A stretch of DNA of 64,000 nucleotides, taken from Bacteroidales bacterium. GTDB taxonomy: Bacteria; Bacteroidota; Bacteroidia; Bacteroidales; VadinHA17. Position 1 is the first letter of the stretch. Each line of letters starts with the position of its first letter. The DNA is taken from positions 1,612,001 through 1,676,000 of the forward strand of contig JADJLX010000005.1 of NCBI GenBank assembly GCA_016709865.1, written 5' to 3'. Below, piece after piece: positions 27,011 to 37,542 of this stretch. Under the pieces are notes generated by a model, which made no database searches, was not told where the DNA came from, and worked only from the letters and a program-made list of their open reading frames with translations. The translations under genes and the position numbers were made by a program.

Positions 27011-27147
27011 AAACTATTGATATTAAATTACTTAGTATTAAACTAAAAATGACTGTAATTAGCTATATGTTAATAACAAATAAACGTTTTCTTGCAGAAA
27101 ACAATTCAAACTTCGTAAATTTACCCATAATAACAAAATAAACAACC

Positions 27148-27612
27148 ATGGCAGAGCTAAAAGAGGGTAAAAAGGCGCCGGCATTTACAGGTATTGATCA
27201 GAATGGCAAGGAAGTAAAGCTGAGTGATTTTGCAGGTAAAAAACTGGTTCTATATTTCTACCCAAAGGATAATACACCCGGATGCACTGCCGAAGCATGC
27301 AGTTTGCGTGATAATTATGATGCATTCATTAAAAAAGGATTTGCAATAGTCGGAGTAAGTCCCGACAGCGAGAAATCACATAAGAATTTTGCAGGAAAAT
27401 ATACATTACCGTTTCCTTTAATAGCCGATACCTCAAAGAAAATACTAAATGATTATGGAGTTTGGGGTGAGAAGAAAATGTATGGCAAAAGCTATTTCGG
27501 GGTAATCAGAACAACATTTATTATTGACAGTAATGGTATGATTGATAAGATCATTACAAAGGTCAATACTGCGGGTCATGCAGAACAGCTTTTTGATATA
27601 TATAATCAATAA
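27148..27612 (+). CDS. bcp: thioredoxin-dependent thiol peroxidase (Bcp/PrxQ)
   Basis: A 154 aa peroxiredoxin with [13 protein letters not shown], giving peroxidatic Cys46 and resolving Cys51 five residues on, the PrxQ pattern. It reduces H2O2 and lipid peroxides using thioredoxin. It lies 10 nt before recA on the same strand. Confidence 0.93.
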   Translation: MAELKEGKKAPAFTGIDQNGKEVKLSDFAGKKLVLYFYPKDNTPGCTAEACSLRDNYDAFIKKGFAIVGVSPDSEKSHKNFAGKYTLPFPLIADTSKKILNDYGVWGEKKMYGKSYFGVIRTTFIIDSNGMIDKIITKVNTAGHAEQLFDIYNQ

Positions 27613-27622
27613 AATCAATAAT

Positions 27623-28630
27623 ATGAGCAAAGAAAGAAAAGAGATAAACAAAGAAAAACTTAAGGCACTTGAAGTCACATTAGGAAAAATCGAGAAGGAT
27701 TTCGGCAAGGGAACCATAATGAAACTTGGTGATCATGCCATTGAAAACATTCAGGTTATTTCCACAGGGTCGATCGGTCTCGATGCAGCCCTTGGCATTG
27801 GCGGATTACCGCGTGGAAGAGTGATTGAGATCTATGGTCCTGAAGCATCCGGAAAGACAACCCTGGCTATTCATGCAATTGCTGAAGCCCAGAAAAACGG
27901 AGGTATCGCCGCAATTATTGATGCAGAACATACTTTTGACCGTAATTATGCCGAGAAACTCGGAGTTGATGTTGAAAATCTTCTTATATCCCAGCCTGAT
28001 AATGGCGAACAGGCACTTGAGATAACTGATAATCTTATAAGGTCGGGAGCACTCGATATCGTAGTTATCGACTCAGTAGCTGCACTTACACCAAAAGCAG
28101 AGATTGAAGGTGAGATGGGCGACTCAAAAATGGGACTGCAAGCCAGGCTTATGTCTCAGGCTTTGAGGAAATTAACTGCCAATATCAACAAAACAAATAC
28201 ATCATGTGTATTTATCAACCAGCTGAGAGATAAAATCGGTGTTATGTTTGGCAATCCGGAGACAACAACCGGAGGTAACGCCCTTAAATTCTATGCTTCA
28301 GTAAGGCTTGACATCCGGAGAACCAGCCAGTTAAAAGAGGGTGAAGAGATAATCGGAAGCCGCACAAGAGTCAAAATAGTAAAAAATAAACTCGCACCTC
28401 CCTTTAAAAAGGCTGATTTCGACATACTTTATGGTGAGGGGATTTCACAGCTCGGAGAGATTGTTGACCTGGGTGTCGACTTTGAAATAATCAAAAAGAG
28501 CGGATCCTGGTTCAGCTATGGTGATACCAAGCTTGGACAGGGAAGAGATGCTGTTAAACAGATACTTAAGGACAATCCTGAATTATATGATGAGCTGAAG
28601 ACCAAAGTGTCTGACGCGCTTAAGAAATAA
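27623..28630 (+). CDS. recA: recombinase RecA
   Basis: A 335 aa RecA. Walker [10 protein letters not shown] (72-80), the loop [20 protein letters not shown] and the L2 region [20 protein letters not shown] are all intact. The start is ATG 27623; the same frame is open upstream to 27542 but that lies inside bcp. The C-terminus lacks the long acidic tail of E. coli RecA, as is common in this phylum. DNA strand exchange and SOS co-protease roles follow from the family. Confidence 0.97.
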   Translation: MSKERKEINKEKLKALEVTLGKIEKDFGKGTIMKLGDHAIENIQVISTGSIGLDAALGIGGLPRGRVIEIYGPEASGKTTLAIHAIAEAQKNGGIAAIIDAEHTFDRNYAEKLGVDVENLLISQPDNGEQALEITDNLIRSGALDIVVIDSVAALTPKAEIEGEMGDSKMGLQARLMSQALRKLTANINKTNTSCVFINQLRDKIGVMFGNPETTTGGNALKFYASVRLDIRRTSQLKEGEEIIGSRTRVKIVKNKLAPPFKKADFDILYGEGISQLGEIVDLGVDFEIIKKSGSWFSYGDTKLGQGRDAVKQILKDNPELYDELKTKVSDALKK

Positions 28631-28655
28631 TTATTCAATATTTTATATTCCAGTT

Positions 28656-30719
28656 ATGAAAAGATATCTCTTTCCGGTACTTCTTCTGGCATTGCTTTTT
28701 ACTTCATCATGTAAAGAGAAAACACCTGTCATAAGCGAAGAAGCTCAGCCACAAATAAATAATCAGCTTACTGCTGAGGAGAAAAAAGGCGGTGTGATGA
28801 CACCAGAAATAATGTGGAAATTCAGGAGGCTAGGCACATTCACGCTTTCTCCTGATGGCTCTGCCATACTCTATACTGTTACTGACATAGACCTCCTTAC
28901 AGAAGCCAGAATTACAAACATTTACAGGTTATCTGTTTCAGGAGGCGATCCTGTTCAGCTCACCACTGACGGAGGAAGTTCTCCGCAATGGTATAACGAT
29001 GGCAAATCAATTGCTTATACCAACAAAGGAAACCTCTGGGTAATGAATCAGGACGGATCAGACAAAAAGAGTGTTGAAGGAATTACCGACTTTGAGATCT
29101 TCAATATATCACCGGCAGGAGATAAAATTTATTTCACAAAAAGGGTCAAACTTGATCAGACAGCCAATGAGAAGTACAATCTGCCAAAAGCAAAAGTCAG
29201 AATCATAAACGACCTGATGTACCGTCACTGGAATTACTGGAGCGATTTTTCCTACAGTCATATCTTTGTAGCATCTTTTAACGGAACTGCTGTTTCGGAT
29301 GAAAAAGACATTATGAAAGATCAGAGATATGAATCACCTACTGCACCATACTTTGATGAGGCTGAAATATCATGGAGCCCCGATGGCAGGTATATAGCAT
29401 ACACCTCGAAGAAACTGACGGGAATGGCTGATGCGCGCAGCACCAACTCTGACATCTATCTTTATGATTTAAAGAAAGAAACTGAAACCAATATTACGGA
29501 GGAGAATAAGGGTTATGACAAATATCCTGTCTTCTCACCGGATGGTTCCTCTATAGCTTATCAGAGTATGGAAAGAGACGGATATGAGGGTGATCTTGAC
29601 AGGCTTTTCATTTACAGTATTGGTGAAGATAAGAGGAAGTGGATTACCAGGGACTGGATCTATGATGTTGAAAGCATAAACTGGGATAGCAACGAATCAC
29701 TATACTTTGTCAGTTCCTATCTGGGTACAGCCCAGCTGTTTAAAACAAACATTTCAGATGGGAAAGTTACAAAAGTGACTGAAGGCAAACATAATCTTGG
29801 TCCGGTTAACCTGAAATCAGGAGTGCTTGTTTCAGGACTGGTATCAATGTCGATGGCACCTGAGATTTCTGTTGTTGACACGAAGAACGGAGAGGTTAAA
29901 CAGATCAGTTCAATCAACAAGCCTATCTATGAGTCGATAAAAATGGGCAAGGTTGAAGAGAAGTATATAAAGACAAAAGATAAAAAAGATCTCCAGATGT
30001 GGATAATCTATCCGCCTGACTTTGATCCTGCAAAAAAATATCCTGCCTTACTATTTTGCAAAGGTGGTCCGCAGGGACCGCTTGATCAGAGCTGGTCGTA
30101 CCGCTGGAACTATCAGATGATGGCGGCAAAAGGATATATTGTAATTGCTCCAAACAGAAGAGGGAATTCCGGATTCGGGCAGGAATGGAAAGAGCAGATC
30201 TCAGGAGATTATGGCGGAGCCAATATGCAGGACTACCTCGATGCCACCGATGCAATGATGAAAGAACCTTACGTTGATAAAGAGCGGGTTGGTGCCGTTG
30301 GTGCAAGTTATGGCGGGTACTCTGTATTTTATCTGGCAGGTATGCATGGCGGAAGATTCAAAGCCTTTATTTCACATTGCGGGATGTTCAATTTTACCAG
30401 CTGGTATGGTTCTACTGAGGAGTTATGGTTCCCTGATAAAGATATTGAAGGACCATACTGGAATACACCAAAAAGTTACAAGTATTCACCGCATCTCATG
30501 GCCGACAAATGGGACACGCCTATACTTATAATAACCGGCGCAAACGACTTCAGAATACCATATACCCAGAGCATGGAAGCGTTTCAGGCAGCACAGTTAC
30601 AGGGAGTTCCTAGCAGATTTCTGTTTTTCGAGGATGAGTACCATTTCGTTACCAAACCACAGAATGCAGTTATCTGGCAGTATGAATTTTTTGAATGGCT
30701 GGAGACGTATCTCAAATAA
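28656..30719 (+). CDS. S9 family prolyl oligopeptidase-like serine peptidase, lipoprotein
   Basis: A 687 aa protein with lipobox TSSC, an N-terminal beta-propeller (about 45-430; blades with SPDGS, SPDGRYIAY, SPDGSSIAY) and a C-terminal alpha/beta hydrolase domain. The triad is Ser551 (GASYGG), Asp631 (GANDFR) and His663 (DEYHF). It is related to acylaminoacyl peptidases and DPP IV-type enzymes and likely trims peptides in the periplasm. It is 25 nt after recA, perhaps co-transcribed. Confidence 0.9.
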   Translation: MKRYLFPVLLLALLFTSSCKEKTPVISEEAQPQINNQLTAEEKKGGVMTPEIMWKFRRLGTFTLSPDGSAILYTVTDIDLLTEARITNIYRLSVSGGDPVQLTTDGGSSPQWYNDGKSIAYTNKGNLWVMNQDGSDKKSVEGITDFEIFNISPAGDKIYFTKRVKLDQTANEKYNLPKAKVRIINDLMYRHWNYWSDFSYSHIFVASFNGTAVSDEKDIMKDQRYESPTAPYFDEAEISWSPDGRYIAYTSKKLTGMADARSTNSDIYLYDLKKETETNITEENKGYDKYPVFSPDGSSIAYQSMERDGYEGDLDRLFIYSIGEDKRKWITRDWIYDVESINWDSNESLYFVSSYLGTAQLFKTNISDGKVTKVTEGKHNLGPVNLKSGVLVSGLVSMSMAPEISVVDTKNGEVKQISSINKPIYESIKMGKVEEKYIKTKDKKDLQMWIIYPPDFDPAKKYPALLFCKGGPQGPLDQSWSYRWNYQMMAAKGYIVIAPNRRGNSGFGQEWKEQISGDYGGANMQDYLDATDAMMKEPYVDKERVGAVGASYGGYSVFYLAGMHGGRFKAFISHCGMFNFTSWYGSTEELWFPDKDIEGPYWNTPKSYKYSPHLMADKWDTPILIITGANDFRIPYTQSMEAFQAAQLQGVPSRFLFFEDEYHFVTKPQNAVIWQYEFFEWLETYLK

Positions 30720-30730
30720 TAATATTTCGC

Positions 30731-30754
30731 AGGGAAGAGTCGCGACTCTTCCCT
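30731..30754. repeat. perfect 24-nt palindrome between convergent genes
   Basis: Arms AGGGAAGAGTCG and its complement with no loop, between the S9 peptidase and miaA stops. The outer form (GCAGGG...CCCTAC) matches that of the palindrome at 23484, with a different core. Confidence 0.85.
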
Positions 30755-30771
30755 ACATATACCCTGTTCAA

Positions 30772-31695
30772 TTAGATTAACAAATCAATTACTTTAGATA
30801 GTTTCTCCTCCAATGGCATGTTTCCATCAAGCCAGTGGATTACTGTGCCCCTCTTCTCCATGCCCCTGAACCAGGTCATCTGCCTCTTGGCAAACTGATG
30901 AATCGCAATTTCAAGATCAGTAACCATCTTTTCATAAGTTAACTTACCTGTCAGATAGAGAGTTATGTACTTATATTCCAATCCATAATAAAGAAGTGTA
31001 TCAGTATCGACACCATTTTCAATCAGCAGCTTTACCTCATCAACCATTCCGGCATCAAGTCTTTGCTTAAGGCGTTCTGTAATTCGTTTTCTCCTGCAGT
31101 CTCTGTCAAACAAAATGCCTACTATCAGAGGATTAAGTTTTGGGAATATACCTTTTTTAGACAGTCTGTTACTATTGAAATGTTCAATTTCGATAGCCCT
31201 GATAACACGCTTCTTTGTATCTATATCAGTAATGTTATGAAGACTTTTATAAGTCGACAGGATATCTCTGAGTTCTTCTAAAGATTTTTTCTCGAGTTCA
31301 GCCCTGAGCCCACTGTCAGGTGGCACTTCTACCATTTTATAACCTGAGATAATGCTATCGGCATACATTCCCGAACCACCGCAAACAACAGGAAATACCT
31401 TCCTCGACTTCAAATTTGTATACACTTTATTAAAATCGCGCTGATATTCAAAGACATTATACTTATAACCAGGGTCGGCGATATCTATCAGATGGTATGG
31501 AATGACACTCCCGTTAATTAAATAATCATCGTAATCCTTCCCTGTACCTAGGTTCATGCCCCTGTAGACCTGGCGCGAATCAGCGCTTATGATTTCACCA
31601 CCGACTCTGCTGGCAAGAGCTACGGCAAGGGATGTTTTGCCGGATGCAGTAGGTCCGGTAACAACTAAAATATCATAGATTGAACTCAATTCCAC
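30772..31695 (-). CDS. miaA: tRNA dimethylallyltransferase MiaA
   Basis: A 307 aa enzyme adding a dimethylallyl group to N6 of A37 in tRNAs that read UNN codons. The P-loop GPTASGKT is at 14-21, ISADSRQVYRGMNLGTGK follows, and the C-terminal QFAKRQMTWFRG motif is intact. The gene is monocistronic. Confidence 0.95.
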   Translation of the reverse strand: MELSSIYDILVVTGPTASGKTSLAVALASRVGGEIISADSRQVYRGMNLGTGKDYDDYLINGSVIPYHLIDIADPGYKYNVFEYQRDFNKVYTNLKSRKVFPVVCGGSGMYADSIISGYKMVEVPPDSGLRAELEKKSLEELRDILSTYKSLHNITDIDTKKRVIRAIEIEHFNSNRLSKKGIFPKLNPLIVGILFDRDCRRKRITERLKQRLDAGMVDEVKLLIENGVDTDTLLYYGLEYKYITLYLTGKLTYEKMVTDLEIAIHQFAKRQMTWFRGMEKRGTVIHWLDGNMPLEEKLSKVIDLLI

Positions 31696-31747
31696 AGGTA
31701 TTCAGTTAATGATTACGGTAGGAAAAGCAATATACCATAAATTTATT

Positions 31748-31755
31748 TAATTTTG
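31748..31755 (+). promoter_or_regulatory. -7 box for the YIP1-smpB transcript
   Basis: TAATTTTG, a perfect TAnnTTTG, 25 nt before the ATG at 31780. Confidence 0.4.
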
Positions 31756-31779
31756 CGGGGCATTCAAATCTGAATTTTT

Positions 31780-32361
31780 ATGAATTACAAATTCTTCCTT
31801 TCCGGATTAAGAAATATTATATTTTCTCCTGTAAAAGCATGGGAAACAATTGATTCAGAGAATAAATCTGTGAAAGCCACCAGGGATAATTTTTTATTTC
31901 CCCTGATTATTTTAGTAACTATATCAGCAATTGCCGGCTCCCTCCTTTTTACAAACACTGAATTATCTCCTGTATATTCAATATTTACTGGGATTAAATG
32001 GTTCCTTGTGTTCTTTGTAACTATCTATCTGACTTCATTTATATTAGGTGAGATCACATTCCCGCTTGACCTTGGAAAAGATTTTTCAGTCTCATTCAGA
32101 CTAATTGCATACTCACTTGCTCCCTTTATTTTATGCCAGATACTTAGCCGGCTGTTCGAGTCACTGCTCTTTGTAAATATTATTGGACTATACGGACTTT
32201 ATATATTCTGGACAGGCGCTGAAAAGCTATTAAATCCTCCTCAGTATAAAAAAATGCCATTGCTTATTGCAACAACAATTACTCTGGGCGTGATTTATGT
32301 CGGGACAAGTGTGCTGCTCAGTATGCTTGTTGATAAGGTTTACTACTCATTTTTTGCTTAA
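31780..32361 (+). CDS. YIP1 family membrane protein
   Basis: A 193 aa protein with about five membrane segments and the YIP1 hallmarks: a leading ...SPVKAWETI... segment and SLAPFILCQILSRLF near the middle. The function of bacterial YIP1 proteins is unknown. It precedes smpB by 9 nt. Confidence 0.75.
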   Translation: MNYKFFLSGLRNIIFSPVKAWETIDSENKSVKATRDNFLFPLIILVTISAIAGSLLFTNTELSPVYSIFTGIKWFLVFFVTIYLTSFILGEITFPLDLGKDFSVSFRLIAYSLAPFILCQILSRLFESLLFVNIIGLYGLYIFWTGAEKLLNPPQYKKMPLLIATTITLGVIYVGTSVLLSMLVDKVYYSFFA

Positions 32362-32370
32362 CTGTTGAGT

Positions 32371-32829
32371 ATGAAAGGGGGAACCGGAAATATTGTAATA
32401 AAGAATAAAAAGGCTTCTCACGATTATGAGTTCCTGGAGAAATTCATTGCCGGTATCAAGCTTACAGGGACTGAAATTAAATCAATAAGGCTTGGTAAAG
32501 CAACAATTTCAGATACATATTGCCTTTTCGAAAACGGAGAAATGTATCTCAGGGGGATGCATATATCAGAATACTGGTGGGGAAATCTCAATAATCATGA
32601 TCCAATCCGCGACAGGAAACTGCTTCTTAACAAGAAGGAATTAAGAAAGATAGAAAGAAAAGTAAAGGAAACCGGGCTTACAATTATTGTAATTAAAGTC
32701 TTTATCAACGACAGAGGTCTTGCAAAAGCTGAAATAGCAATATCCAAGGGGAAAAAGGAATACGACAAACGCGAAACCCTCAAGCGCAAGGATGCAACCC
32801 GTGAAATGGACAGAATGAGAAAAGTCTGA
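32371..32829 (+). CDS. smpB: SsrA-binding protein SmpB
   Basis: A 152 aa OB-fold protein that carries tmRNA to stalled ribosomes. Intact motifs: [23 protein letters not shown] and a basic C-terminal tail ([15 protein letters not shown]). The start is ATG 32371; a TTG two codons earlier is less likely. It converges with the next gene with no gap. Confidence 0.95.
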   Translation: MKGGTGNIVIKNKKASHDYEFLEKFIAGIKLTGTEIKSIRLGKATISDTYCLFENGEMYLRGMHISEYWWGNLNNHDPIRDRKLLLNKKELRKIERKVKETGLTIIVIKVFINDRGLAKAEIAISKGKKEYDKRETLKRKDATREMDRMRKV

Positions 32830-33540
32830 TCAGAAGTTTGGACTTAGCAGGTACCTTGAGTAGAATTTCACAATATATTCCACAGCCTCATCTGAAGTAT
32901 CAACAAGAGTGAACAGATCAAGATCTGCCGGTGAGATAGTATGCTCTGATTCAAGCATTTCTGCTTTTATCCATTCTACAAGTCCGCTCCAGTATTTTTT
33001 TCCAACAAGTATGATCGGGAATTTTCCAATTTTCCGTGTCTGAATAAGGGTTATAGCTTCGAAAAGTTCGTCAAAAGTTCCGAATCCTCCGGGAAGTACT
33101 ATAAATCCCTGGGAATATTTCATGAACATCACTTTCCTTACAAAAAAATGGTCAAAAGTAATGAGCTTGTCATTATCAATGAAAGGATTGGCATGCTGTT
33201 CGAACGGCAAGTCGATATTTATACCTACCGACTTTCCATTTCCTCGTCTGGCTCCTTTGTTGGCAGCTTCCATAATACCGGGGCCACCACCGGTTATTAC
33301 CCCGTAACCATTCTGGGTAAGTTTAAATGCAATGTCTTCTGCAAGTTTATAGTATTTGTCATTGTAATGTGTTCGTGCTGAGCCAAAAATAGAGACACAA
33401 GGACCTATACGTGCAAGTTTTTCAAAACCTTCGACCAGTTCAGATATAATCTTAAATACCCTCCATGAATCAGTTGTATGAATCTCATGCCATGTCTTCT
33501 CGGTAAACGCATCTTTAATAAGGTCTGCTGGTTTCTCCAT
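32830..33540 (-). CDS. LOG family protein (TIGR00730, Rossmann fold)
   Basis: A 236 aa nucleotide-binding protein with VLPGGFGTFDELFE (the PGGxGTxxE motif) and GGGPGIMEAANKGA. Characterised relatives are cytokinin riboside 5'-monophosphate phosphoribohydrolases or nucleotide 5'-monophosphate nucleosidases. In bacteria the usual role is nucleotide salvage or turnover. Confidence 0.85.
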   Translation of the reverse strand: MEKPADLIKDAFTEKTWHEIHTTDSWRVFKIISELVEGFEKLARIGPCVSIFGSARTHYNDKYYKLAEDIAFKLTQNGYGVITGGGPGIMEAANKGARRGNGKSVGINIDLPFEQHANPFIDNDKLITFDHFFVRKVMFMKYSQGFIVLPGGFGTFDELFEAITLIQTRKIGKFPIILVGKKYWSGLVEWIKAEMLESEHTISPADLDLFTLVDTSDEAVEYIVKFYSRYLLSPNF

Positions 33541-33584
33541 TACAAATCGAATAATATATTACTGTTTCAAATATAACCAAATTC

Positions 33585-36404
33585 TTATCTTTTAAGTTCC
33601 GGAGAAAGATATTTTCCGGTATAGCTTTCTTTACATCGGGCAAGATCTTCCGGTGATCCTGAAAAGAGGATATTCCCGCCGGCTTTACCACCCTCTTTAC
33701 CGAGGTCTATTATATAATCAGCCATCTTCACAACATCAAGATTGTGTTCAATTACTATAACTGTATTTCCCCTGTCAACAAGTTTATTCAGCACATCCAG
33801 AAGAACTCTGACATCCTCAAAGTGAAGACCGGTTGTAGGCTCATCCAGAATATAAAGCGTCTTCCCTGTATCGCGCCGTGCCAGTTCTGTCGCCAGTTTT
33901 ACCCGCTGTGCTTCCCCCCCTGAAAGAGTTGTAGATTGCTGCCCCAGTTTAATATATCCCAGTCCGACATCCTGAAGTGTTTTTATTTTGTGAAATATCG
34001 ACGGGACATTAGCAAAATACTCAACTGCCATATTTACAGTCATTTCCAGCACATCGCTTATTGACTGACCTTTATACTTAACTTCCAGTGTCTCTCTGTT
34101 ATATCGTTTCCCGTTACACTCGGTACAATGTATATACACATCAGGAAGAAAATTCATTTCAATTGTCTTCATCCCCGCCCCTTCACAACCTTCGCATCTT
34201 CCTCCTTTGACATTAAATGAAAATCTTCCTGCGCCGAATCCCCTGATCTTAGCCTCAGTTGTCTGCTCAAAAAGCTTCCTTATATCTGTAAAGACACCTG
34301 TATATGTTGCCGGATTTGAACGGGGCGTTTTGCCGATAGGTGACTGATTAACCTCGATCACCTTATCCAGGTATTCCAGTCCGGATAAATCTTTATAAGG
34401 CAAAGGAGACTGACCTGCATGATGAAATTTCTTTGCCAGAGCAGGATGAAGCGTCTGGTTGATCAAAGATGATTTACCACTGCCTGAGACACCGGTGATG
34501 CAGATCATGGTACCCAATGGCAGGATTATATCAACATTATTAAGATTATGTCCGGTTGCCCCGGTAAGTACAAGCGATTTACCATTACCTTTTCTCCTGA
34601 CATCAGGTATATTGAATCTCTTTTTATTGTTCAGGTATGATGCTGTAAGTGTATCCGTTTTCATTAACTCTTCAGGCCGGCCGTGTCCGACTACCAGTCC
34701 GCCGTGACGACCTGCACCCGGACCCATATCAATCACATAGTCAGCTGAAAGGATCATCTCTTTATCGTGCTCCACGACGATTACAGAATTACCGGCATCT
34801 CGCAGCTGCTTGAGAGCCTCAATCAGTCTTCTGTTATCTCTCTGGTGCAATCCTATACTCGGCTCATCGAGTATATAGAGGACATTTACAAGTCTCGATC
34901 CGATCTGGGTTGCCAGTCTTATCCTCTGACTCTCTCCACCGGAAAGAGTCCTTGACCCTCTGTTAAGTGAAAGGTATTCCAATCCAACTTCCAGAAGAAA
35001 TCCAAGTCTCGCCCTTATTTCTTTAAGTATCTCTGCCGCTATCTGTTTCTGCTTCCCTGTCATCCTCTCCTCTATACCATCGAGAAATGCTGAAAGATCT
35101 TTAATATCCATTGCAGAGAGTTCACCAATGTTTTTATCAGCTATTCTGAAGTAGAGAGACTCTTTTTTCAGACGCGTTCCATTGCATTCGGGACAAACAT
35201 TGTACTGAACATACTGATCTTTAATTCTTGAGCCGCTTTTTTGTCCGTTTACAACTTCGATATTACCAACAAAATTAACCACACCTTCGAATGTAAGGAA
35301 GTAGTTTGAACTCATTCCAAGCGGAGTATTTGAAAGCTTAAGTACCTCATCGGAGCCATAGAGAACTTTATTTAAGACATCCTGAGGAATATCCTTTATT
35401 GGAGTATCGAGAGTAAATCCGTTTTTTTCTGCTATGGCTTCTATCTGCCAGAAGATCCAAATGTTTCTGTATTTACCGAGAGGTTCAATGCCCCCCTTTC
35501 GTATGCTGAGTTCTTTATCGGGGATAAGTTTATCCTCATCTATAGTTGATACCTCTCCGAGACCATTGCAGTGAGGGCAGGCACCCTGCGGGGAGTTAAA
35601 AGAAAAAGTATGAGGGGCAGGTTCATTATATGATAAACCAGTTACAGGGCACATCAGATGCCGGCTGAAATAGCGGGGTTCATTATTTTCAGGGTCGAGT
35701 ACCATCATAATCCCTTCGCCCTGATCGAGAGCCATAAGGATTGAGTCGTGAAGCCGTTTATCTGTTGTTTCGCCTACCCTGAATTTGTCTATTACAAGCT
35801 CAATAAAGTGAGTTTTGTACCTGTCGAGTTTAATCCCGGGCGTAAGTTCCTTTATTTCATTATTAATACGGACATTAAGGAAACCCTTTCGCCTCAGCTG
35901 TTCAAACAACTCCTTGTAATGACCTTTTCGGCCCTTTACAACAGGAGAAAGGAAATATACTTTTTTGCCAGCGAACCGGGTCTTTACCAGTTCAAGGATC
36001 TGCTCATCGGTATACCTTACCATCTTTTCACCTGATGCATAGGAATAAGCCTCACCTGCCCTGGCATAAAGAAGACGAAGGAAATCGTAAATATCAGTAA
36101 TAGTACCGACTGTAGACCGGGGATTCTTGTTTGTGGTTTTCTGTTCGATTGAAATTACAGGGCTTAAGCCTGTTATCTTATCAACATCGGGACGTTCCAT
36201 ACCACCCAGGAACTGCCGCGCATATGCTGAAAGGGTTTCCATATAACGCCTCTGCCCTTCAGCATAGATAGTATCAAAGGCAAGTGAAGATTTACCACTT
36301 CCGCTCAGTCCGGTTATTACAACCAGCTTATTACGCGGAATTGTTACATCAATATTCTGTAAATTATGTACCCGGGCACCAAGTACATTAATCTCCTCAC
36401 TCAT
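33585..36404 (-). CDS. uvrA: excinuclease ABC subunit A
   Basis: A 939 aa DNA damage sensor of nucleotide excision repair. The first Walker A is GLSGSGKSS (32-40), the second GVSGSGKSS, each with an ABC signature ([16 protein letters not shown]). Zinc-finger cysteine pairs are present (CPVTG and CPHC; CPEC; CEGC and CTEC). Length and order are normal. It lies 20 nt after the lytic transglycosylase gene on the same strand. Confidence 0.97.
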   Translation of the reverse strand: MSEEINVLGARVHNLQNIDVTIPRNKLVVITGLSGSGKSSLAFDTIYAEGQRRYMETLSAYARQFLGGMERPDVDKITGLSPVISIEQKTTNKNPRSTVGTITDIYDFLRLLYARAGEAYSYASGEKMVRYTDEQILELVKTRFAGKKVYFLSPVVKGRKGHYKELFEQLRRKGFLNVRINNEIKELTPGIKLDRYKTHFIELVIDKFRVGETTDKRLHDSILMALDQGEGIMMVLDPENNEPRYFSRHLMCPVTGLSYNEPAPHTFSFNSPQGACPHCNGLGEVSTIDEDKLIPDKELSIRKGGIEPLGKYRNIWIFWQIEAIAEKNGFTLDTPIKDIPQDVLNKVLYGSDEVLKLSNTPLGMSSNYFLTFEGVVNFVGNIEVVNGQKSGSRIKDQYVQYNVCPECNGTRLKKESLYFRIADKNIGELSAMDIKDLSAFLDGIEERMTGKQKQIAAEILKEIRARLGFLLEVGLEYLSLNRGSRTLSGGESQRIRLATQIGSRLVNVLYILDEPSIGLHQRDNRRLIEALKQLRDAGNSVIVVEHDKEMILSADYVIDMGPGAGRHGGLVVGHGRPEELMKTDTLTASYLNNKKRFNIPDVRRKGNGKSLVLTGATGHNLNNVDIILPLGTMICITGVSGSGKSSLINQTLHPALAKKFHHAGQSPLPYKDLSGLEYLDKVIEVNQSPIGKTPRSNPATYTGVFTDIRKLFEQTTEAKIRGFGAGRFSFNVKGGRCEGCEGAGMKTIEMNFLPDVYIHCTECNGKRYNRETLEVKYKGQSISDVLEMTVNMAVEYFANVPSIFHKIKTLQDVGLGYIKLGQQSTTLSGGEAQRVKLATELARRDTGKTLYILDEPTTGLHFEDVRVLLDVLNKLVDRGNTVIVIEHNLDVVKMADYIIDLGKEGGKAGGNILFSGSPEDLARCKESYTGKYLSPELKR

Positions 36405-36424
36405 ATCAGCTCTGCCTTAAAGGA

Positions 36425-37387
36425 TTAATTTAGAACTTCTGTTTTTTCAATACTTCTCATCCCTTCCGCAGGAATTTTGATAAGATATGTCTTATTAGGT
36501 CTGGAAGTCAGAAATGGCTTTCTGAGCCAGGGATTAAGAAACTTCAGCATCTTGTAGTTAGTACCGTATTTTTCAGCAAAATCAGAGAAATTTGTGACTG
36601 CACTATCAACTTTAACTTCGTAATATTTTAGTTCCGGGTAAAGGTCATCCTTGCTCAGATCAAAACCATAAGCAACAGGATCGTTTATAACAAGCTTATA
36701 GGCCACCGCCCTGAAGATGTATCTTGCAGTCTCTTCATTTAATAGAAGATCATAATAGTTATTCTGCTTCTGAATATTAATCTGCTCATCAAGACCAGCT
36801 CTGCCACCGTTATAAGATGCGGCAGCTAATGTCCAGTTGCCATATCTCTCATATGACCTTTTGAAGTAATCACAGGCAAACTGAGTTGATTTCTCGACAT
36901 TGTATCTTTCATCAACAACAGTATTTATCTCCATCCCCTCCTCTTTTCCTGTTTCAGGCATTATCTGCCAGAATCCTGTTGCTCCGGCAGGAGAGATCAT
37001 GTTACTGTATTCACTTTCTGCAGCAACAAGATATTTAAAATCGTCAGGTATATTATTTTCCTTCAGGATCTTTTCTATAACCGGAAGATACCGGTTTGCC
37101 CTTTTGATTATCATTATAGTAGAAGAGTGCCTGTATGCACTGGTAAGGATTTCACGTTCAAGGCTCTCCCTGGTGTCAAAATTTTCAAGAGGCATCCTTT
37201 CCCCGGCGAATGTTACATTCTCGGGCAATTTAAAAGACTGGATAGAATACACAGTATCGAACTGTTCCGACATAATGCTGCTGCTTCTCCCGAATCCCTT
37301 AAATCCAAATACAACTGAGAGAATTATTATTGCAGAAAATAAAATTGTGAAAGCTGTAAATATTGTTTTCCTGTGCATATTAATCAT
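36425..37387 (-). CDS. membrane-anchored lytic transglycosylase (SLT domain, MltD-like)
   Basis: About 320 aa with an N-terminal membrane anchor (IFTAFTILFSAIIILSVVFG) and an SLT domain in which AAESEYSNMISPAGATGFWQ holds the catalytic Glu. The C-terminal part resembles a divergent LysM-like segment (KYGTNYKMLKFLNPWLR). It cuts peptidoglycan glycan strands to 1,6-anhydro ends. The start at 37387 (MINMHRK) or 37378 is preferred over 37435. Confidence 0.85.
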   Translation of the reverse strand: MINMHRKTIFTAFTILFSAIIILSVVFGFKGFGRSSSIMSEQFDTVYSIQSFKLPENVTFAGERMPLENFDTRESLEREILTSAYRHSSTIMIIKRANRYLPVIEKILKENNIPDDFKYLVAAESEYSNMISPAGATGFWQIMPETGKEEGMEINTVVDERYNVEKSTQFACDYFKRSYERYGNWTLAAASYNGGRAGLDEQINIQKQNNYYDLLLNEETARYIFRAVAYKLVINDPVAYGFDLSKDDLYPELKYYEVKVDSAVTNFSDFAEKYGTNYKMLKFLNPWLRKPFLTSRPNKTYLIKIPAEGMRSIEKTEVLN

Positions 37388-37478
37388 AGTTTGCAGAGCT
37401 GAAATAAATAAACTGCAAAGGTAATAATTTTGCATCGGGAAAGTACCTTTTTATAAAGCAAAGTTCAAAATGTAAAAT

Positions 37479-37515
37479 GCACAGGGCACGGGGCACAGAG
37501 CAAAGAGCTCAGGGC
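37479..37515. repeat. degenerate GCACAGGGCACGG-type short-word repeat
   Basis: About four imperfect purine-rich units (GCACAGGGCACGGGGCACAG and so on) in the gap between two minus-strand genes. No coding potential. Confidence 0.65.
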
Positions 37516-37542
37516 AATAAATAAAACTAATACTCAGGGAAT

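Noticed and set aside
27542..27622. N-terminal extension of RecA
   Set aside because: The extension lies inside bcp in another frame and has no RecA similarity; ATG 27623 gives the normal N-terminus.
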